A DNA stretch of 64,000 nucleotides, taken from contig CABDWT010000004.1 of assembly GCA_901456055.1 (NCBI GenBank), positions 1 through 64,000 on the forward strand, read 5' to 3'. Source of the stretch: Phytobacter ursingii. GTDB lineage: Bacteria > Pseudomonadota > Gammaproteobacteria > Enterobacterales > Enterobacteriaceae. The position numbers and the translations under genes are program-made. Below, piece by piece: positions 54,530 through 63,728 of this stretch (its first letter is position 1; every line of letters begins with the position of its first letter). The notes under the pieces are model-generated. The model saw only the letters and a list, made by a program, of their open reading frames with translations. It was not told the DNA's origin and did no database searches.

Positions 54530-54739
54530 TTATTTGCTCAGTTCAGCGGTCATGTGAACAACGTTGTTCACGGTCGCTTCGGTAATTTTGTAAGACGCAC
54601 CTTCCTGATGGGCCTGTGCGGCGATTTTTGCTTCTGCACCGTCAATGGTGGAGGCGCTGGCGCTTACGCTCTGGGCGAAAGCACCGAAGGAGATCATGGA
54701 GAGAGCGGCAACTGCAACGAAAGTTTTGATGGATTTCAT
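54530..54739 (-). CDS. DUF1471 exported protein, copy 3
   Basis: 69-aa paralogue differing from copy 2 only in the signal peptide (ISFG for MSFG). Upstream sequence is again conserved, with a small deletion in the leader (TTATTTGTTCAGGATAGGGC instead of TTATTTTGTTCGTGATAGGG). All three copies keep intact reading frames. Confidence 0.85.
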   Translation of the reverse strand: MKSIKTFVAVAALSMISFGAFAQSVSASASTIDGAEAKIAAQAHQEGASYKITEATVNNVVHMTAELSK

Positions 54740-54967
54740 GGTCGTATTCCTTAAGTTATTTGTTCAGGATAGGGCGTATTGCCCTGATGTGATAAATAAT
54801 AGACCGACCATCGGGTGATGAAAATCTAAACTATTTGCCAATAACGTTCAAAAAAATAGAACATGATTTGAGCGGTATTTGCGGGCGCTGGATGCAGGGA
54901 AAGTGGGAAACCACGCTGCCCCTCTCGGGCACTGAAACCCCGGTGTCGCTGCGCTAACCGGGGCTAC

Positions 54968-55008
54968 GGTGTAGCCCGGATAAGGCATTTTACGCCGCAT
55001 CCGGGGTT
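54968..55008. repeat. REP element
   Basis: GTGTAGCCCGGATAAGGCAT then TTTACGCCGCATCCGGGG, downstream of symE. Confidence 0.7.
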
Positions 55009-55016
55009 ATTCGATA

Positions 55017-55304
55017 TCACGCTGCCGCAAGCGCGCCTTTAATTTCCTTCAACGCTCGCTTCGCCTGCTTTAACTCTTCTGACAGCATTTGTTCTTTGTC
55101 GCTATCGGTCATCAGCACAATACAACCGTCCATCACCTTCACGCTCACCTGACGTCCGGTGTCGAACCCCGCTTCACGCAGCCACTTGCCGGAAAGCGTC
55201 AAACTCGGCGTACTGGTGTCGCCATGATGCGGGCGATATCCCACAATTAACTGGCGTTCGGTTCCAGCAGGCGTAAAGTCCAGGTTAGAATGCAAATCAG
55301 CCAT
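55017..55304 (-). CDS. symE: SymE-family toxin (type I toxin-antitoxin)
   Basis: 95-aa protein matching the SymE family: R-Q-L-I-V-G-Y-R-P near residue 18, then P-S-L-T-L-S-G-K-W-L-R-E-A-G-F-D-T-G and V-S-V-K-V-M-D-G-C-I-V-L. SymE has an AbrB-like fold. It is SOS-induced in E. coli and is held down by the antisense RNA SymR; a symR-like antisense RNA would be expected across the start but was not identified. The start at 55304 (MADLHSN) has AAGGAG 7 nt upstream. Confidence 0.88.
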   Translation of the reverse strand: MADLHSNLDFTPAGTERQLIVGYRPHHGDTSTPSLTLSGKWLREAGFDTGRQVSVKVMDGCIVLMTDSDKEQMLSEELKQAKRALKEIKGALAAA

Positions 55305-55384
55305 AATCAACTCCTTGATAGTTGGTGAGGTTAGGCGCTCCGGCTGTGTTGCCGCACATCGGAGCGTTGTTTGATGAATTCATG

Positions 55385-55430
55385 TGGTAGGTACCACGTG
55401 AAGTTAACTTAACCGAGATGGTACCTACCA
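55385..55430. promoter_or_regulatory. Palindromic operator of the ribbon-helix-helix gene
   Basis: Perfect 12-bp inverted repeat TGGTAGGTACCA (55385-55396) / TGGTACCTACCA (55419-55430) with a 22-bp gap containing GTTAACTTAAC. The right arm runs into the start codon of the small gene at 55430. It is likely an autoregulatory site also reaching the divergent symE promoter. Confidence 0.7.
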
Positions 55431-55597
55431 TGCAAGAAAAAAAGAAACTCAGTTTTGACCGTACGAAAAGCACCATGAAGAACATCCGTTTTGAGGATGA
55501 GCTGCTAGAGCAGATTGAGAAAGCGGCGGGGAAAGGGAATTTTAGTAAGTGGGTGAAAGAGGCTTGTATATTACGTTTGTCAATTCAAAAGAATTGA
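55430..55597 (+). CDS. Small ribbon-helix-helix protein (YlcI/YnfO-like)
   Basis: 55-aa basic protein starting MQEKKKLSFDRTKSTMKNIR. The segment K-N-I-R-F-E-D-E-L-L-E-Q-I-E-K-A-A followed by NFSKWVKEACILRL has the beta-helix-helix pattern of RHH/Arc repressors and resembles the YlcI/YnfO group (DUF3950). It starts inside an operator palindrome and has no clear ribosome binding site, so initiation may be leaderless or at the in-frame ATG 45 nt later. It ends at a strong terminator. Confidence 0.6.
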   Translation: MQEKKKLSFDRTKSTMKNIRFEDELLEQIEKAAGKGNFSKWVKEACILRLSIQKN

Positions 55598-55611
55598 ATC
55601 TGTATGAGGGC

Positions 55612-55637
55612 AAGGGCACGAGTTGTGCCCTTTTTTA
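55612..55637 (+). terminator. Rho-independent terminator
   Basis: Stem AAGGGCAC / GTGCCCTT (55612-55619, 55625-55632) followed by TTTTATTG. It ends the RHH transcript; it also lies at the 3' end of the convergent SIR2 gene. Confidence 0.85.
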
Positions 55638-55640
55638 TTG

Positions 55641-57167
55641 TTATAGCTTGTATTTTAACCAATCAAGTAAACATATAAGTTTTCTAAAGAAATATTTTTT
55701 ATTACTAGACATTAATATTTCATAATTATATTTTATATATTTTTCCAGAATGTCTATATCAATGTTTTCGTGATAAGGTGTTAAAGTAAGGAAAGCATTT
55801 TCACTTGCTTGTTCTTTAAAGTCCTCAAAAGTTAGATGTTGGTATTTTTCAAATGATTTTTTTGTGCCTGAAGCAAAAATATATGGAAAATCTCTGTTTA
55901 CATATGAATCTATTTCAAGGTTTGCCTGGGCGTAAATTTCTTTTGTAGAAATGGCCATTTCATTTAAATATTTAAATATAGGTATGTATTGGCATTTATA
56001 ACCGAGTTGTTTAACCGTAATGTTAAGTATTTTTTCTGGTGAAAAGTCTTTATTTTCAAAGACAGCATCATCAAAAATATCTTTTAGCGTAATTGATCTA
56101 TATCCTGTTTCACCTACTTTACCTATAACCCCTAATCCGAATACAATCTCAATATCATCTTTATCTTTGATTTTATCGTAATCAATTACTGCCATCTTAT
56201 TTTGTGGGTTTTGACTCTGCACAATTTCGTAAACTCTTTCTTTACAAAATCTCAATACTCGAGCTGGTAATTTTCTTTCGAAGCTATGTATCGCTCGATA
56301 TACTACTGAAAAGTCATTTATTTTTATAATTTTTACAGGCACAGATACAGTATCGAATTGCAAGTAAGAGGTTTCAATTAGAGGTCCATCGGAAGGTTGG
56401 TTGCGATCTAGGAATATTAAATTATTTCTTAACTTTTCAAGTTTGTTACTACCGATACAAAGCGAAATTGATTTAAGTAAAGACCTTATGTTTTCATCTG
56501 TAATGGAATAACCAATAAATATAACAGGGTGTTCTACGAAAATCGTTATAAGCTTTGATGCAAGATATGCATTTTTATTATTGTAGTCAAAATAATCTTC
56601 GTCTGTTAAGACGAGGCTATCCGGTTTTGAACTGCAGCCATGTATTTTATAAATTTCCCCAATGTTATATGTATTAGAAAATAATAATTCCTCTTGCCCT
56701 ATATATGTGCTATAGCCTTCAAATATATTTTCAATGAGGTTATCCCAATTGGTTGTTATGATACCATCAACATCACATGCTTTAAGTAATTCAATTTCGT
56801 TTTCGAGTTCAAGATTATCTTTTTTTTCTCTGAATTTATTATCAAGATACTTACTTATTTCATAACGTAAAGGTGATGATTTGTTTAGTACTTTATTTTC
56901 ATATTCCTTTCTACTATCAGAAAACGAAGGATCGACCCACCAATAGTCATGAAAATCATTTGCAATAAGTTTTGCTGACATGGGAATATCCCCATTAGCA
57001 CTACTTCTATAGTATGAATATGGTTTCCCCATAATACAAAAACGCTCAAGCAAACCTTCCCAATCTTCTAAGCCCATATATCTTCTTGAAAAACCAGAGC
57101 CAAGAAATAGAAATGGTCCAGAGGCTCTATGTGCAAATAAACTATTTAACTCATCCTCAATATCCAT
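55641..57167 (-). CDS. SIR2-domain protein (probable NAD-depleting defence effector)
   Basis: 508-aa protein whose N-terminal about 270 residues form a SIR2 fold. The NAD-binding LGSGFS is at residues 22-27, I-I-T-T-N-W-D-N near 136-143, catalytic His in KIHGCSS near 175-181, then V-L-T-D-E-D-Y and IFIGYSITDEN near 220-230. The lack of a zinc-cysteine cluster places it with SIR2-like NADases rather than deacetylases. The C-terminal about 230 residues are unrecognised and may sense the trigger. No HerA, Argonaute or TIR partner lies next to it, so it may act alone. Very A+T-rich compared with its neighbours, which marks recent transfer beside selC. Confidence 0.82.
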   Translation of the reverse strand: MDIEDELNSLFAHRASGPFLFLGSGFSRRYMGLEDWEGLLERFCIMGKPYSYYRSSANGDIPMSAKLIANDFHDYWWVDPSFSDSRKEYENKVLNKSSPLRYEISKYLDNKFREKKDNLELENEIELLKACDVDGIITTNWDNLIENIFEGYSTYIGQEELLFSNTYNIGEIYKIHGCSSKPDSLVLTDEDYFDYNNKNAYLASKLITIFVEHPVIFIGYSITDENIRSLLKSISLCIGSNKLEKLRNNLIFLDRNQPSDGPLIETSYLQFDTVSVPVKIIKINDFSVVYRAIHSFERKLPARVLRFCKERVYEIVQSQNPQNKMAVIDYDKIKDKDDIEIVFGLGVIGKVGETGYRSITLKDIFDDAVFENKDFSPEKILNITVKQLGYKCQYIPIFKYLNEMAISTKEIYAQANLEIDSYVNRDFPYIFASGTKKSFEKYQHLTFEDFKEQASENAFLTLTPYHENIDIDILEKYIKYNYEILMSSNKKYFFRKLICLLDWLKYKL

Positions 57168-57498
57168 AATTCATTTACCTTATTTTATTTTCGGTAATTT
57201 GCTGTGTGAGATATTGTCAACCTTATAATTTGAAGAAATAAAAAACAACTAACTTTTCTTTATGATATGGATTAAATAAGACATTTTTGGGGAAGATCAC
57301 AAGTGCCGAGGTCGCTCGAGTAACATCGATATCTTTGAATTAAAAGCTCAAGATCGTGCGCATATCTCGCAACCTGTAATCATGCTGTGTCGGAAACTTA
57401 TGGATAAAAATGTGGGAGAATAAACGCGTTTCAACGTAATTTACTGGGGCGCTCTGAGAAAAAAAGGAATTAGAAAGAGAGTTTTGGTATGAGCAAAC
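57168..57498. other. Intergenic region with a degenerate selC-end copy
   Basis: No gene. GGGAAGATCACAAGTGCCGA at 57291-57310 resembles the 3' end of selC (GGAAGATCACAGGAGTCGAA on the plus strand from 57503), suggesting a decayed att site from an element once integrated in selC. Confidence 0.45.
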
Positions 57499-57593
57499 TG
57501 GCGGAAGATCACAGGAGTCGAACCTGCCCGGGATCGCTGGCGACCCCATCTGGATTTGAAGTCCAGCCGCCTCACCGGAGACGACGATCTTCC
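57499..57593 (-). tRNA. selC: Selenocysteine tRNA
   Basis: 95-nt tRNA on the minus strand. Acceptor GGAAGATC / GATCTTCC, an extended 8-bp acceptor stem, anticodon TCA in GGACTTCAAATCC, a long variable arm (GGGGTCGCCAGCGATCCC) and encoded CCA. It inserts selenocysteine at UGA. selC is a classical island insertion site, and yicI/yicJ are also next to it in E. coli. Confidence 0.96.
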
Positions 57594-57881
57594 GCGCCTC
57601 GATTGCTACATGGAGGCGGGGCGCATTATAGCCACTTTCAACCATTTACCACATCCCCCATCACACTTTTTTCTCGGTCTGCTGTCCGCATTTCAGTACG
57701 TTTCAGTTAAATCCTAATTTATTCCGTGACTTAGTAATAATCCCCTCTTTAGCGCAACCGCGATCACAGAAAAGAAGAAACGTAATTTGATAACCAGAAA
57801 ACGCAATTCCGGCGCAAAAGGCGATGGTTTACAACCACTGTAACCGGTCTCAGTGCAACTTTTGAGCGCTAAGGAATCAAC
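57594..57881. promoter_or_regulatory. Promoter region of selC and yicJI
   Basis: Divergent regulatory gap. No operator recognised; AGCGCTAAGGAATCAAC supplies the yicJ ribosome binding site. Confidence 0.4.
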
Positions 57882-59276
57882 ATGAACTCGCATATCATTT
57901 CCGTGAAAGAAAAAATTGGCTACGGCATGGGCGATGCCGCCAGCCATATTATCTTCGACAACGTCATGCTCTATATGATGTTCTTCTATACCGACATCTT
58001 CGGCATTCCCGCCGGGTTTGTCGGCACCATGTTCCTGCTGGCGCGCGCCCTCGACGCCATCTCCGACCCCTGCATGGGCCTGATTGCCGACCGCACCCGC
58101 AGCCGCTGGGGGAAATTCCGCCCATGGATTTTGTTCGGTGCCATCCCGTTTGGCCTCGTCTGCGTCCTGGCCTACAGCACGCCGGATCTCAGCCACAGCG
58201 GCAAACTGATTTATGCCGCCGTCACCTACACGCTGCTCACGTTGCTTTACACCGTGGTCAATATTCCTTACTGCGCGCTGGGCGGCGTCATCACCGACGA
58301 CCCAAAACAGCGCATCTCCCTGCAATCCTGGCGCTTCGTGCTGGCGACGGCGGGCGGCATGCTCTCCACCGTGCTGATGATGCCGCTGGTTAACCTGATT
58401 GGCGGCGACAACAAAGCCTTTGGCTTCCAGGGCGGCATCGCGGTGCTCTCCGTGGTGGCGTTTATGATGCTGGCGTTCTGCTTCTTCACCACCAAAGAGC
58501 GCATCCAGGTGCCGCCGAGCACCACACCAATGCGTGAAGACCTGCGCGACATCTGGCAAAACGACCAGTGGCGTATCGTCGGGTTGCTCACCATCCTCAA
58601 TATCCTCGCCGTGTGCGTGCGCGGCGGTGCGATGATGTACTACTGCACCTGGATCATGGGTTCCGCGGGCATCTTCACCCTGTTCCTCACCACCTACTGC
58701 GTGGGCAACCTGATCGGCTCCGCGCTGGCCAAACCGCTCACCGACTGGAAATGCAAAGTCAGCGTCTTCTGGTGGACCAACGCCGCGCTGGCGGTGGTCA
58801 GCCTGGCGATGTTCTTCGTGCCGGTGGCCGCCAACGTCACCATGTTCATCTTTATCTTCGTGATTGGCGTACTGCACCAACTGGTGACGCCAATCCAGTG
58901 GGTGATGATGTCCGACACCGTCGACTACGGCGAATGGCGCAACGGTAAACGCCTCACCGGTATCAGCTTTGCGGGCACCCTGTTCGTCCTCAAACTGGGC
59001 CTGGCTCTGGGTGGTGCGCTGATCGGCTGGATGCTGGCAGGCGGCGGTTATAACGCGGCGGCCAGCAGCCAGAACAGCGCCACCATCAGCATCATCATTG
59101 CCCTGTTCACCATCGTACCGGCCATCTGCTACCTGCTGAGCGCCATTATCGCCAAACGCTTCTACACCCTGAAAACCCCTTTCCTCGTCAAGATGATGGC
59201 GGAACTGGCGCAGGGCGCGCGTCGCAATGAGCAGGATTTCGAAGGCCGGTCAGCGAACAAAGAATTTCAACACTAA
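57882..59276 (+). CDS. yicJ: GPH-family sugar symporter YicJ
   Basis: 464-aa twelve-helix transporter of the glycoside-pentoside-hexuronide family, nearly colinear with E. coli YicJ (VKEKIGYGMGDAASHIIFDN at the start; DRTRSRWGKFRPWILFGA loop; M-M-S-D-T-V-D-Y-G-E-W motif near 345). It presumably imports alpha-xylosides (isoprimeverose-type) for YicI using a cation gradient. yicI starts 12 bp after the stop. Confidence 0.95.
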   Translation: MNSHIISVKEKIGYGMGDAASHIIFDNVMLYMMFFYTDIFGIPAGFVGTMFLLARALDAISDPCMGLIADRTRSRWGKFRPWILFGAIPFGLVCVLAYSTPDLSHSGKLIYAAVTYTLLTLLYTVVNIPYCALGGVITDDPKQRISLQSWRFVLATAGGMLSTVLMMPLVNLIGGDNKAFGFQGGIAVLSVVAFMMLAFCFFTTKERIQVPPSTTPMREDLRDIWQNDQWRIVGLLTILNILAVCVRGGAMMYYCTWIMGSAGIFTLFLTTYCVGNLIGSALAKPLTDWKCKVSVFWWTNAALAVVSLAMFFVPVAANVTMFIFIFVIGVLHQLVTPIQWVMMSDTVDYGEWRNGKRLTGISFAGTLFVLKLGLALGGALIGWMLAGGGYNAAASSQNSATISIIIALFTIVPAICYLLSAIIAKRFYTLKTPFLVKMMAELAQGARRNEQDFEGRSANKEFQH

Positions 59277-59288
59277 GAGGACGTTGTT

Positions 59289-61607
59289 ATGAAAATCAGT
59301 GATGGAAACTGGCTCATTCAGCCTGGGCTGAACCTCATCCACCCCATTCAGGTGTTCGACGTGGAACAACAGGGGAACGAGATGGTGGTTTATGCTGCGC
59401 CGCGCGATGTGCGTGAGCGCACCTGGCAACTGGACACGCCGCTTTTCACCCTGCGTTTCTTCTCGCCGCAGGAAGGTGTGGTGGGGGTGCGCATTGAGCA
59501 CTTCCAGGGGGCGCTGGATAACGGCCCGCACTATCCGCTCAACGTTCTGAACGATGTAAAAGTTGAGATGCAAAACAGCGACGCGTTTGCCGAACTGAAA
59601 AGCGGCAACCTGAGCGTGCGGGTGACGAAAGGTGAGTTCTGGTCGCTGGATTTTCTGCGTAATGGTGTACGCATTACCGGTAGCCAGGTGAAAAACAACG
59701 GCTACGTGCAGGATGGCAACACTGCGCGCAACTATATGTTCGAGCGCCTGGACCTCGGCGTCGGTGAAACGGTGTATGGCCTGGGTGAGCGCTTTACCGC
59801 GCTGGTGCGTAACGGCCAGACGGTGGACACCTGGAACCGCGACGGCGGCACCAGCACCGAGCAGTCGTACAAAAACATCCCGTTCTACCTCACCAACCGC
59901 GGCTATGGCGTGCTGGTGAATCACCCGGAAAATGTGTCGTTTGAGGTGGGGTCTGAGAAGGTCTCCAAAGTGCAGTTCAGCGTGGAGGGCGAGTACCTGG
60001 AGTACTTCGTGATCGACGGCCCGACGCCGAAAGAGGTGCTCAACCGCTATACGCAGTTTACCGGGCGTCCGGCGCTGCCGCCTGCGTGGTCGTTCGGGTT
60101 GTGGCTCACCACGTCGTTTACCACCAACTACGACGAAGCGACGGTGAACAGCTTTATCGACGGCATGGCGGAACGCAACCTGCCGCTGCACGTCTTCCAC
60201 TTCGACTGCTTCTGGATGCAGGCCTTCCAGTGGTGCGATTTTGAATGGGATCCGGTCACCTTCCCGGATCCGGAAGGGATGATTCGCCGCCTGAAAGCCA
60301 AAGGGCTGAAAGTCTGCGTGTGGATTAACCCCTACATCGGCCAGAAATCGCCGGTGTTTAAGGAGCTGAAAGAGAAAGGCTATCTGCTCAAACGCCCGGA
60401 CGGCTCCCTGTGGCAGTGGGATAAATGGCAGCCGGGGCTGGCGATTTACGACTTCACCAACCCGGACGCCTGTAAATGGTATGCCGACAAGCTGAAAGGG
60501 CTGGTAGATATCGGCGTCGACTGCTTCAAAACCGACTTCGGCGAGCGCATTCCGACCGATGTGGTGTGGCATGATGGTGCCGATCCGCAGAAAATGCACA
60601 ACCATTATGCGTACATCTACAACGAACTGGTGTGGAACGTGCTCAAAGAAACGGTGGGCGAGAAAGAGGCGGTGCTGTTTGCCCGTTCGGCATCCGTTGG
60701 CGCGCAGCAGTTCCCGGTGCACTGGGGAGGCGACTGCTACGCCAACTACGAATCGATGGCGGAAAGCCTGCGCGGCGGGCTGTCGATTGGCCTGTCCGGG
60801 TTCGGCTTCTGGAGCCACGATATCGGCGGCTTCGAAAATACCGCGCCTGCGCATGTGTATAAACGCTGGTGCGCGTTCGGGCTGCTCTCCAGCCACAGCC
60901 GCCTGCACGGCAGCAAATCCTACCGGGTGCCATGGGCGTATGACGACGAGTCCTGCGACGTGGTGCGCCATTTCACCGAACTGAAATGCCGGATGATGCC
61001 GTATCTCTATCGCCAGGCGGCGCTGGCCAACGAGTGCGGCACGCCGATGCTGCGTGCCATGATGCTGGAGTTCCCGGATGACCCGGCCTGCGATTATCTC
61101 GACCGCCAGTATATGTTGGGCGATAGCGTGATGGTGGCGCCGGTATTCAGCGAGGCAGGGGATGTGCAGTTCTACCTGCCGGAAGGACGCTGGACGCATC
61201 TGTGGCATAACGACGAAATACAGGGCAGCCGCTGGCATAAGCAGGTTCACGATATGCAAAGCCTGCCGGTGTATGTGCGTGGCAATACGCTGCTGGCGCT
61301 CGGCAATAATAGCCAGAGGCCGGATTACGCGTGGCATGAGGGCTCCGCCTTCCATCTGTTTGCGCTCGACGACGGGCAGCGCGCCGTTTGTCAGTTGCCT
61401 GCGGCCGATGGCTCGGTGGTCTTTACGCTGACGGCGACGCGTTCCGGCAACGTTATTACCGTGAAGGGGCACGGCGAGGCCCGTAACTGGACGCTGTGTC
61501 TGCGCAATGTGCCGCAGGTTCACGGGGTGCAGGGCGGTTCGCACGCCGGTAGCGAGTGGGGTGTGGTGGTGACGCCAGCGGGCGGTGAGCTGGTGATTAC
61601 GTTGTAG
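59289..61607 (+). CDS. yicI: Alpha-xylosidase, GH31
   Basis: 772-aa glycoside hydrolase of family 31. The nucleophile Asp lies in [13 protein letters not shown] (about residue 416) and the acid/base Asp in HWGGDC (about 482), as in E. coli YicI. The N-terminal beta-sandwich, (beta/alpha)8 barrel and C-terminal beta domains are all present at normal length. It releases alpha-D-xylose from isoprimeverose-type substrates in the cytoplasm, in one operon with yicJ. A long open frame on the opposite strand here is a codon-bias artefact. Confidence 0.97.
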   Translation: MKISDGNWLIQPGLNLIHPIQVFDVEQQGNEMVVYAAPRDVRERTWQLDTPLFTLRFFSPQEGVVGVRIEHFQGALDNGPHYPLNVLNDVKVEMQNSDAFAELKSGNLSVRVTKGEFWSLDFLRNGVRITGSQVKNNGYVQDGNTARNYMFERLDLGVGETVYGLGERFTALVRNGQTVDTWNRDGGTSTEQSYKNIPFYLTNRGYGVLVNHPENVSFEVGSEKVSKVQFSVEGEYLEYFVIDGPTPKEVLNRYTQFTGRPALPPAWSFGLWLTTSFTTNYDEATVNSFIDGMAERNLPLHVFHFDCFWMQAFQWCDFEWDPVTFPDPEGMIRRLKAKGLKVCVWINPYIGQKSPVFKELKEKGYLLKRPDGSLWQWDKWQPGLAIYDFTNPDACKWYADKLKGLVDIGVDCFKTDFGERIPTDVVWHDGADPQKMHNHYAYIYNELVWNVLKETVGEKEAVLFARSASVGAQQFPVHWGGDCYANYESMAESLRGGLSIGLSGFGFWSHDIGGFENTAPAHVYKRWCAFGLLSSHSRLHGSKSYRVPWAYDDESCDVVRHFTELKCRMMPYLYRQAALANECGTPMLRAMMLEFPDDPACDYLDRQYMLGDSVMVAPVFSEAGDVQFYLPEGRWTHLWHNDEIQGSRWHKQVHDMQSLPVYVRGNTLLALGNNSQRPDYAWHEGSAFHLFALDDGQRAVCQLPAADGSVVFTLTATRSGNVITVKGHGEARNWTLCLRNVPQVHGVQGGSHAGSEWGVVVTPAGGELVITL

Positions 61608-62149
61608 GGTGGTCTTGGGTTAGGGAGCGGCTATGTCCCCCCTCACCCTACCCCTCTCCCTCAAGGGAGAGGGGACCGATCGAGCAGGTCGGGGTACTGT
61701 GCCCTTCCCCTTCTCCCTTTTAGGGAGAGGGCCGGCGTGAGGGTCATTGGCCGCGCCGCTGCTGAACTCCCGGATGCGGCGCAAACGCCTTTTCCGGGCT
61801 ACGGTTCGTGCGTTGGGGGCTGGCCGGTAGCCCTGGTAAGCGCAGCGCCACCGGGGTTTTTGTACCTGACACGAGCAACGCCAGACATTCCTAAAAAAAT
61901 GACCTTATTTAAAATTTTTACTCCGCCATATTTGCGAGCGCTATCACGTTAATTATCCCAAAAAGTGTGATCTGCGCTGTAAATATCTCTGAGATCCCGC
62001 TTGTTGTCTTATTTTTTGTCCGGAAGGCAGGACACGATTTAGTATTGTCGTTATTTCAATGCCCTTTTATATTTATCATCACGGATTGCAAGCGGAGCTT
62101 ACCTGTTTTAGAGCTTCATCATTATTTTTAATCTGTGTAAGGGTAAATA
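61608..62149. repeat. Repeat-rich intergenic region
   Basis: First half: paired palindromes CCTCTCCCTCAAGGGAGAGG (61653-61672) and CTCCCTTTTAGGGAG (61711-61725), with CCCCTCACC and GTGAGGG at the outer ends (61639-61745), then REP sequence around 61770-61855 (GGATGCGGCGCAAACGCC). Second half (61870-62149): A+T-rich leader of the BglG-type gene. No coding sequence supported. Confidence 0.6.
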
Positions 62150-63703
62150 ATGCAAATGATTACCTCGCGACAAAACAGATTATTGAAATTCCTTCTCCCG
62201 CGAAGGGAATTTATCACTTTGTTAAAAATTGCTGAATATTTAAATGTTTCGGAAAAAACCATTCAGCGGGATTTACGCATCCTCGAACCGTGGCTGGCAG
62301 AATGGAATATTGGCATCAATAAACGTGCCGGTGCCGGGGTCATGCTCAGCGCGGACAATATTACAGACCTGTTGCACCTCGACCAGTTGCTTGGTACCGA
62401 AGGCGATGATACCGATGGCATGATGAACAATTCCCGGCGCGTGAAAATCGCCTCTCAATTATTAAGTGAAACGCCGCATGAAACGTCCATCAGTAAATTA
62501 TCGGAACGCTATTTTATTAGCAGCGCTTCGATTGTGAATGACCTGAAGGTGATTGAGTCGTGGATTGCCCCGCTGGGATTGACATTAATACGCAGCCAGA
62601 GCGGAACGCATATTGAAGGCAGCGAAAGCAGCGTGCGTCAGGCAATGGCTTCGTTGATTAATGGCGTTATTAATCATAACGAACCCGGCAGTGTGATCTA
62701 TTCCCGCCTCGATCCGGGCAGTTATAACGCACTGGTTCATTACTTTGGCGAAGAAGACGTTTTATTCGTTCAGTCCTTATTACAAGAGATGGAAAACGAT
62801 CTCTGCTGGTCATTGGGTGAACCTTATTACGTTAATATTTTCACCCATATTTTAATCATGATGTACCGCATTACGCGCGGCAATGCGTTGCCAAAAAAAG
62901 ACGACAACGCCAGTGCCTTTGATGAAAACATCTTTGCTGTTGCCAGCCGTATGATCCAGCGGATAGAGCAACGTATCGTCCATCCGCTACCGGAAGACGA
63001 AGTCTGGTTTATTTATCAGTACATTATCTCTTCCGGCGTGGTCATTGAAGAGCATAACGACGTCAGCGTGATTGGCCATATGCACTCCAGCGACGAGGCC
63101 CGGCTGCTTACTCACCGGCTTATCGCCACCTTCGCCGATATGGTCGACAGCGACTTTAGTCAGGACATCGCGCTGTACGACGGATTGCTGATTCATATTA
63201 AACCATTGATTAACAGGCTCAATTACCAGATTCGTATCCGCAATCCGCTGCTCGATGATATCAAAGGCGAATTGCAGGACGTCTGGCGGCTGACCCAGTG
63301 TGCGGTGAACCGGGTGTTCAGCGGCTGGGGCGATCAGGCGGTATCGGAAGATGAAATCGGTTATCTGACCGTGCATTTTCAGGCGGCGATGGAACGACAG
63401 ATTGCCCGCAAGCGCGTACTGCTGGTCTGTTCGACGGGTATCGGCACCTCGCATCTGTTGAAAAGCCGCATTCTGCGCGCCTTCCCGGACTGGACCATCG
63501 TTGGCGTGGTCTCTGCGGGGAGCCTGCCGTCCGTTCTGACGGACGATATTGAACTGGTTGTCTCGACGATCAATCTGCCGGCCATTGCTCTGCCAGTGGT
63601 ATACGTCACTGCCTTTTTTAATGATGCCGATATTAAGCGCGTGACGGAGACGGTGATTACGGAAAAATTGCATCGTGCGACGTCTTTGGTCGTCGAACAT
63701 TAA
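62150..63703 (+). CDS. BglG-family PTS-regulated transcriptional regulator/antiterminator
   Basis: 517-aa multidomain regulator. N-terminal DeoR/Mga-type HTHs (LKIAEYLNVSEKTIQRDLRI near residues 25-44; LSERYFISSASIVNDLKVIE near 117-136) are followed by PRD domains with histidines (about 180-390, e.g. SGVVIEEHNDVSVIGHMHS) and a C-terminal EIIB-like domain with C427 (LLVCSTGIGTS). DNA-binding HTHs rather than an RNA-binding CAT domain indicate a transcription activator of the MtlR/FrvR kind. It controls the PTS genes that start 25 bp downstream; sugar unknown. Confidence 0.88.
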   Translation: MQMITSRQNRLLKFLLPRREFITLLKIAEYLNVSEKTIQRDLRILEPWLAEWNIGINKRAGAGVMLSADNITDLLHLDQLLGTEGDDTDGMMNNSRRVKIASQLLSETPHETSISKLSERYFISSASIVNDLKVIESWIAPLGLTLIRSQSGTHIEGSESSVRQAMASLINGVINHNEPGSVIYSRLDPGSYNALVHYFGEEDVLFVQSLLQEMENDLCWSLGEPYYVNIFTHILIMMYRITRGNALPKKDDNASAFDENIFAVASRMIQRIEQRIVHPLPEDEVWFIYQYIISSGVVIEEHNDVSVIGHMHSSDEARLLTHRLIATFADMVDSDFSQDIALYDGLLIHIKPLINRLNYQIRIRNPLLDDIKGELQDVWRLTQCAVNRVFSGWGDQAVSEDEIGYLTVHFQAAMERQIARKRVLLVCSTGIGTSHLLKSRILRAFPDWTIVGVVSAGSLPSVLTDDIELVVSTINLPAIALPVVYVTAFFNDADIKRVTETVITEKLHRATSLVVEH

Positions 63704-63728
63704 TATCTGAATCCATGAGGTATGTTTA

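Noticed and set aside
57714-58880. 388-codon open frame antisense to yicJ
   Set aside because: Shadow of the transporter gene with His/Glu/Gly-rich nonsense composition.
59250-61544. 764-codon open frame antisense to yicI
   Set aside because: It is the mirror of a GC-rich, codon-biased gene; composition is His/Arg/Val-rich and unlike any protein family. yicI on the other strand is unmistakable.
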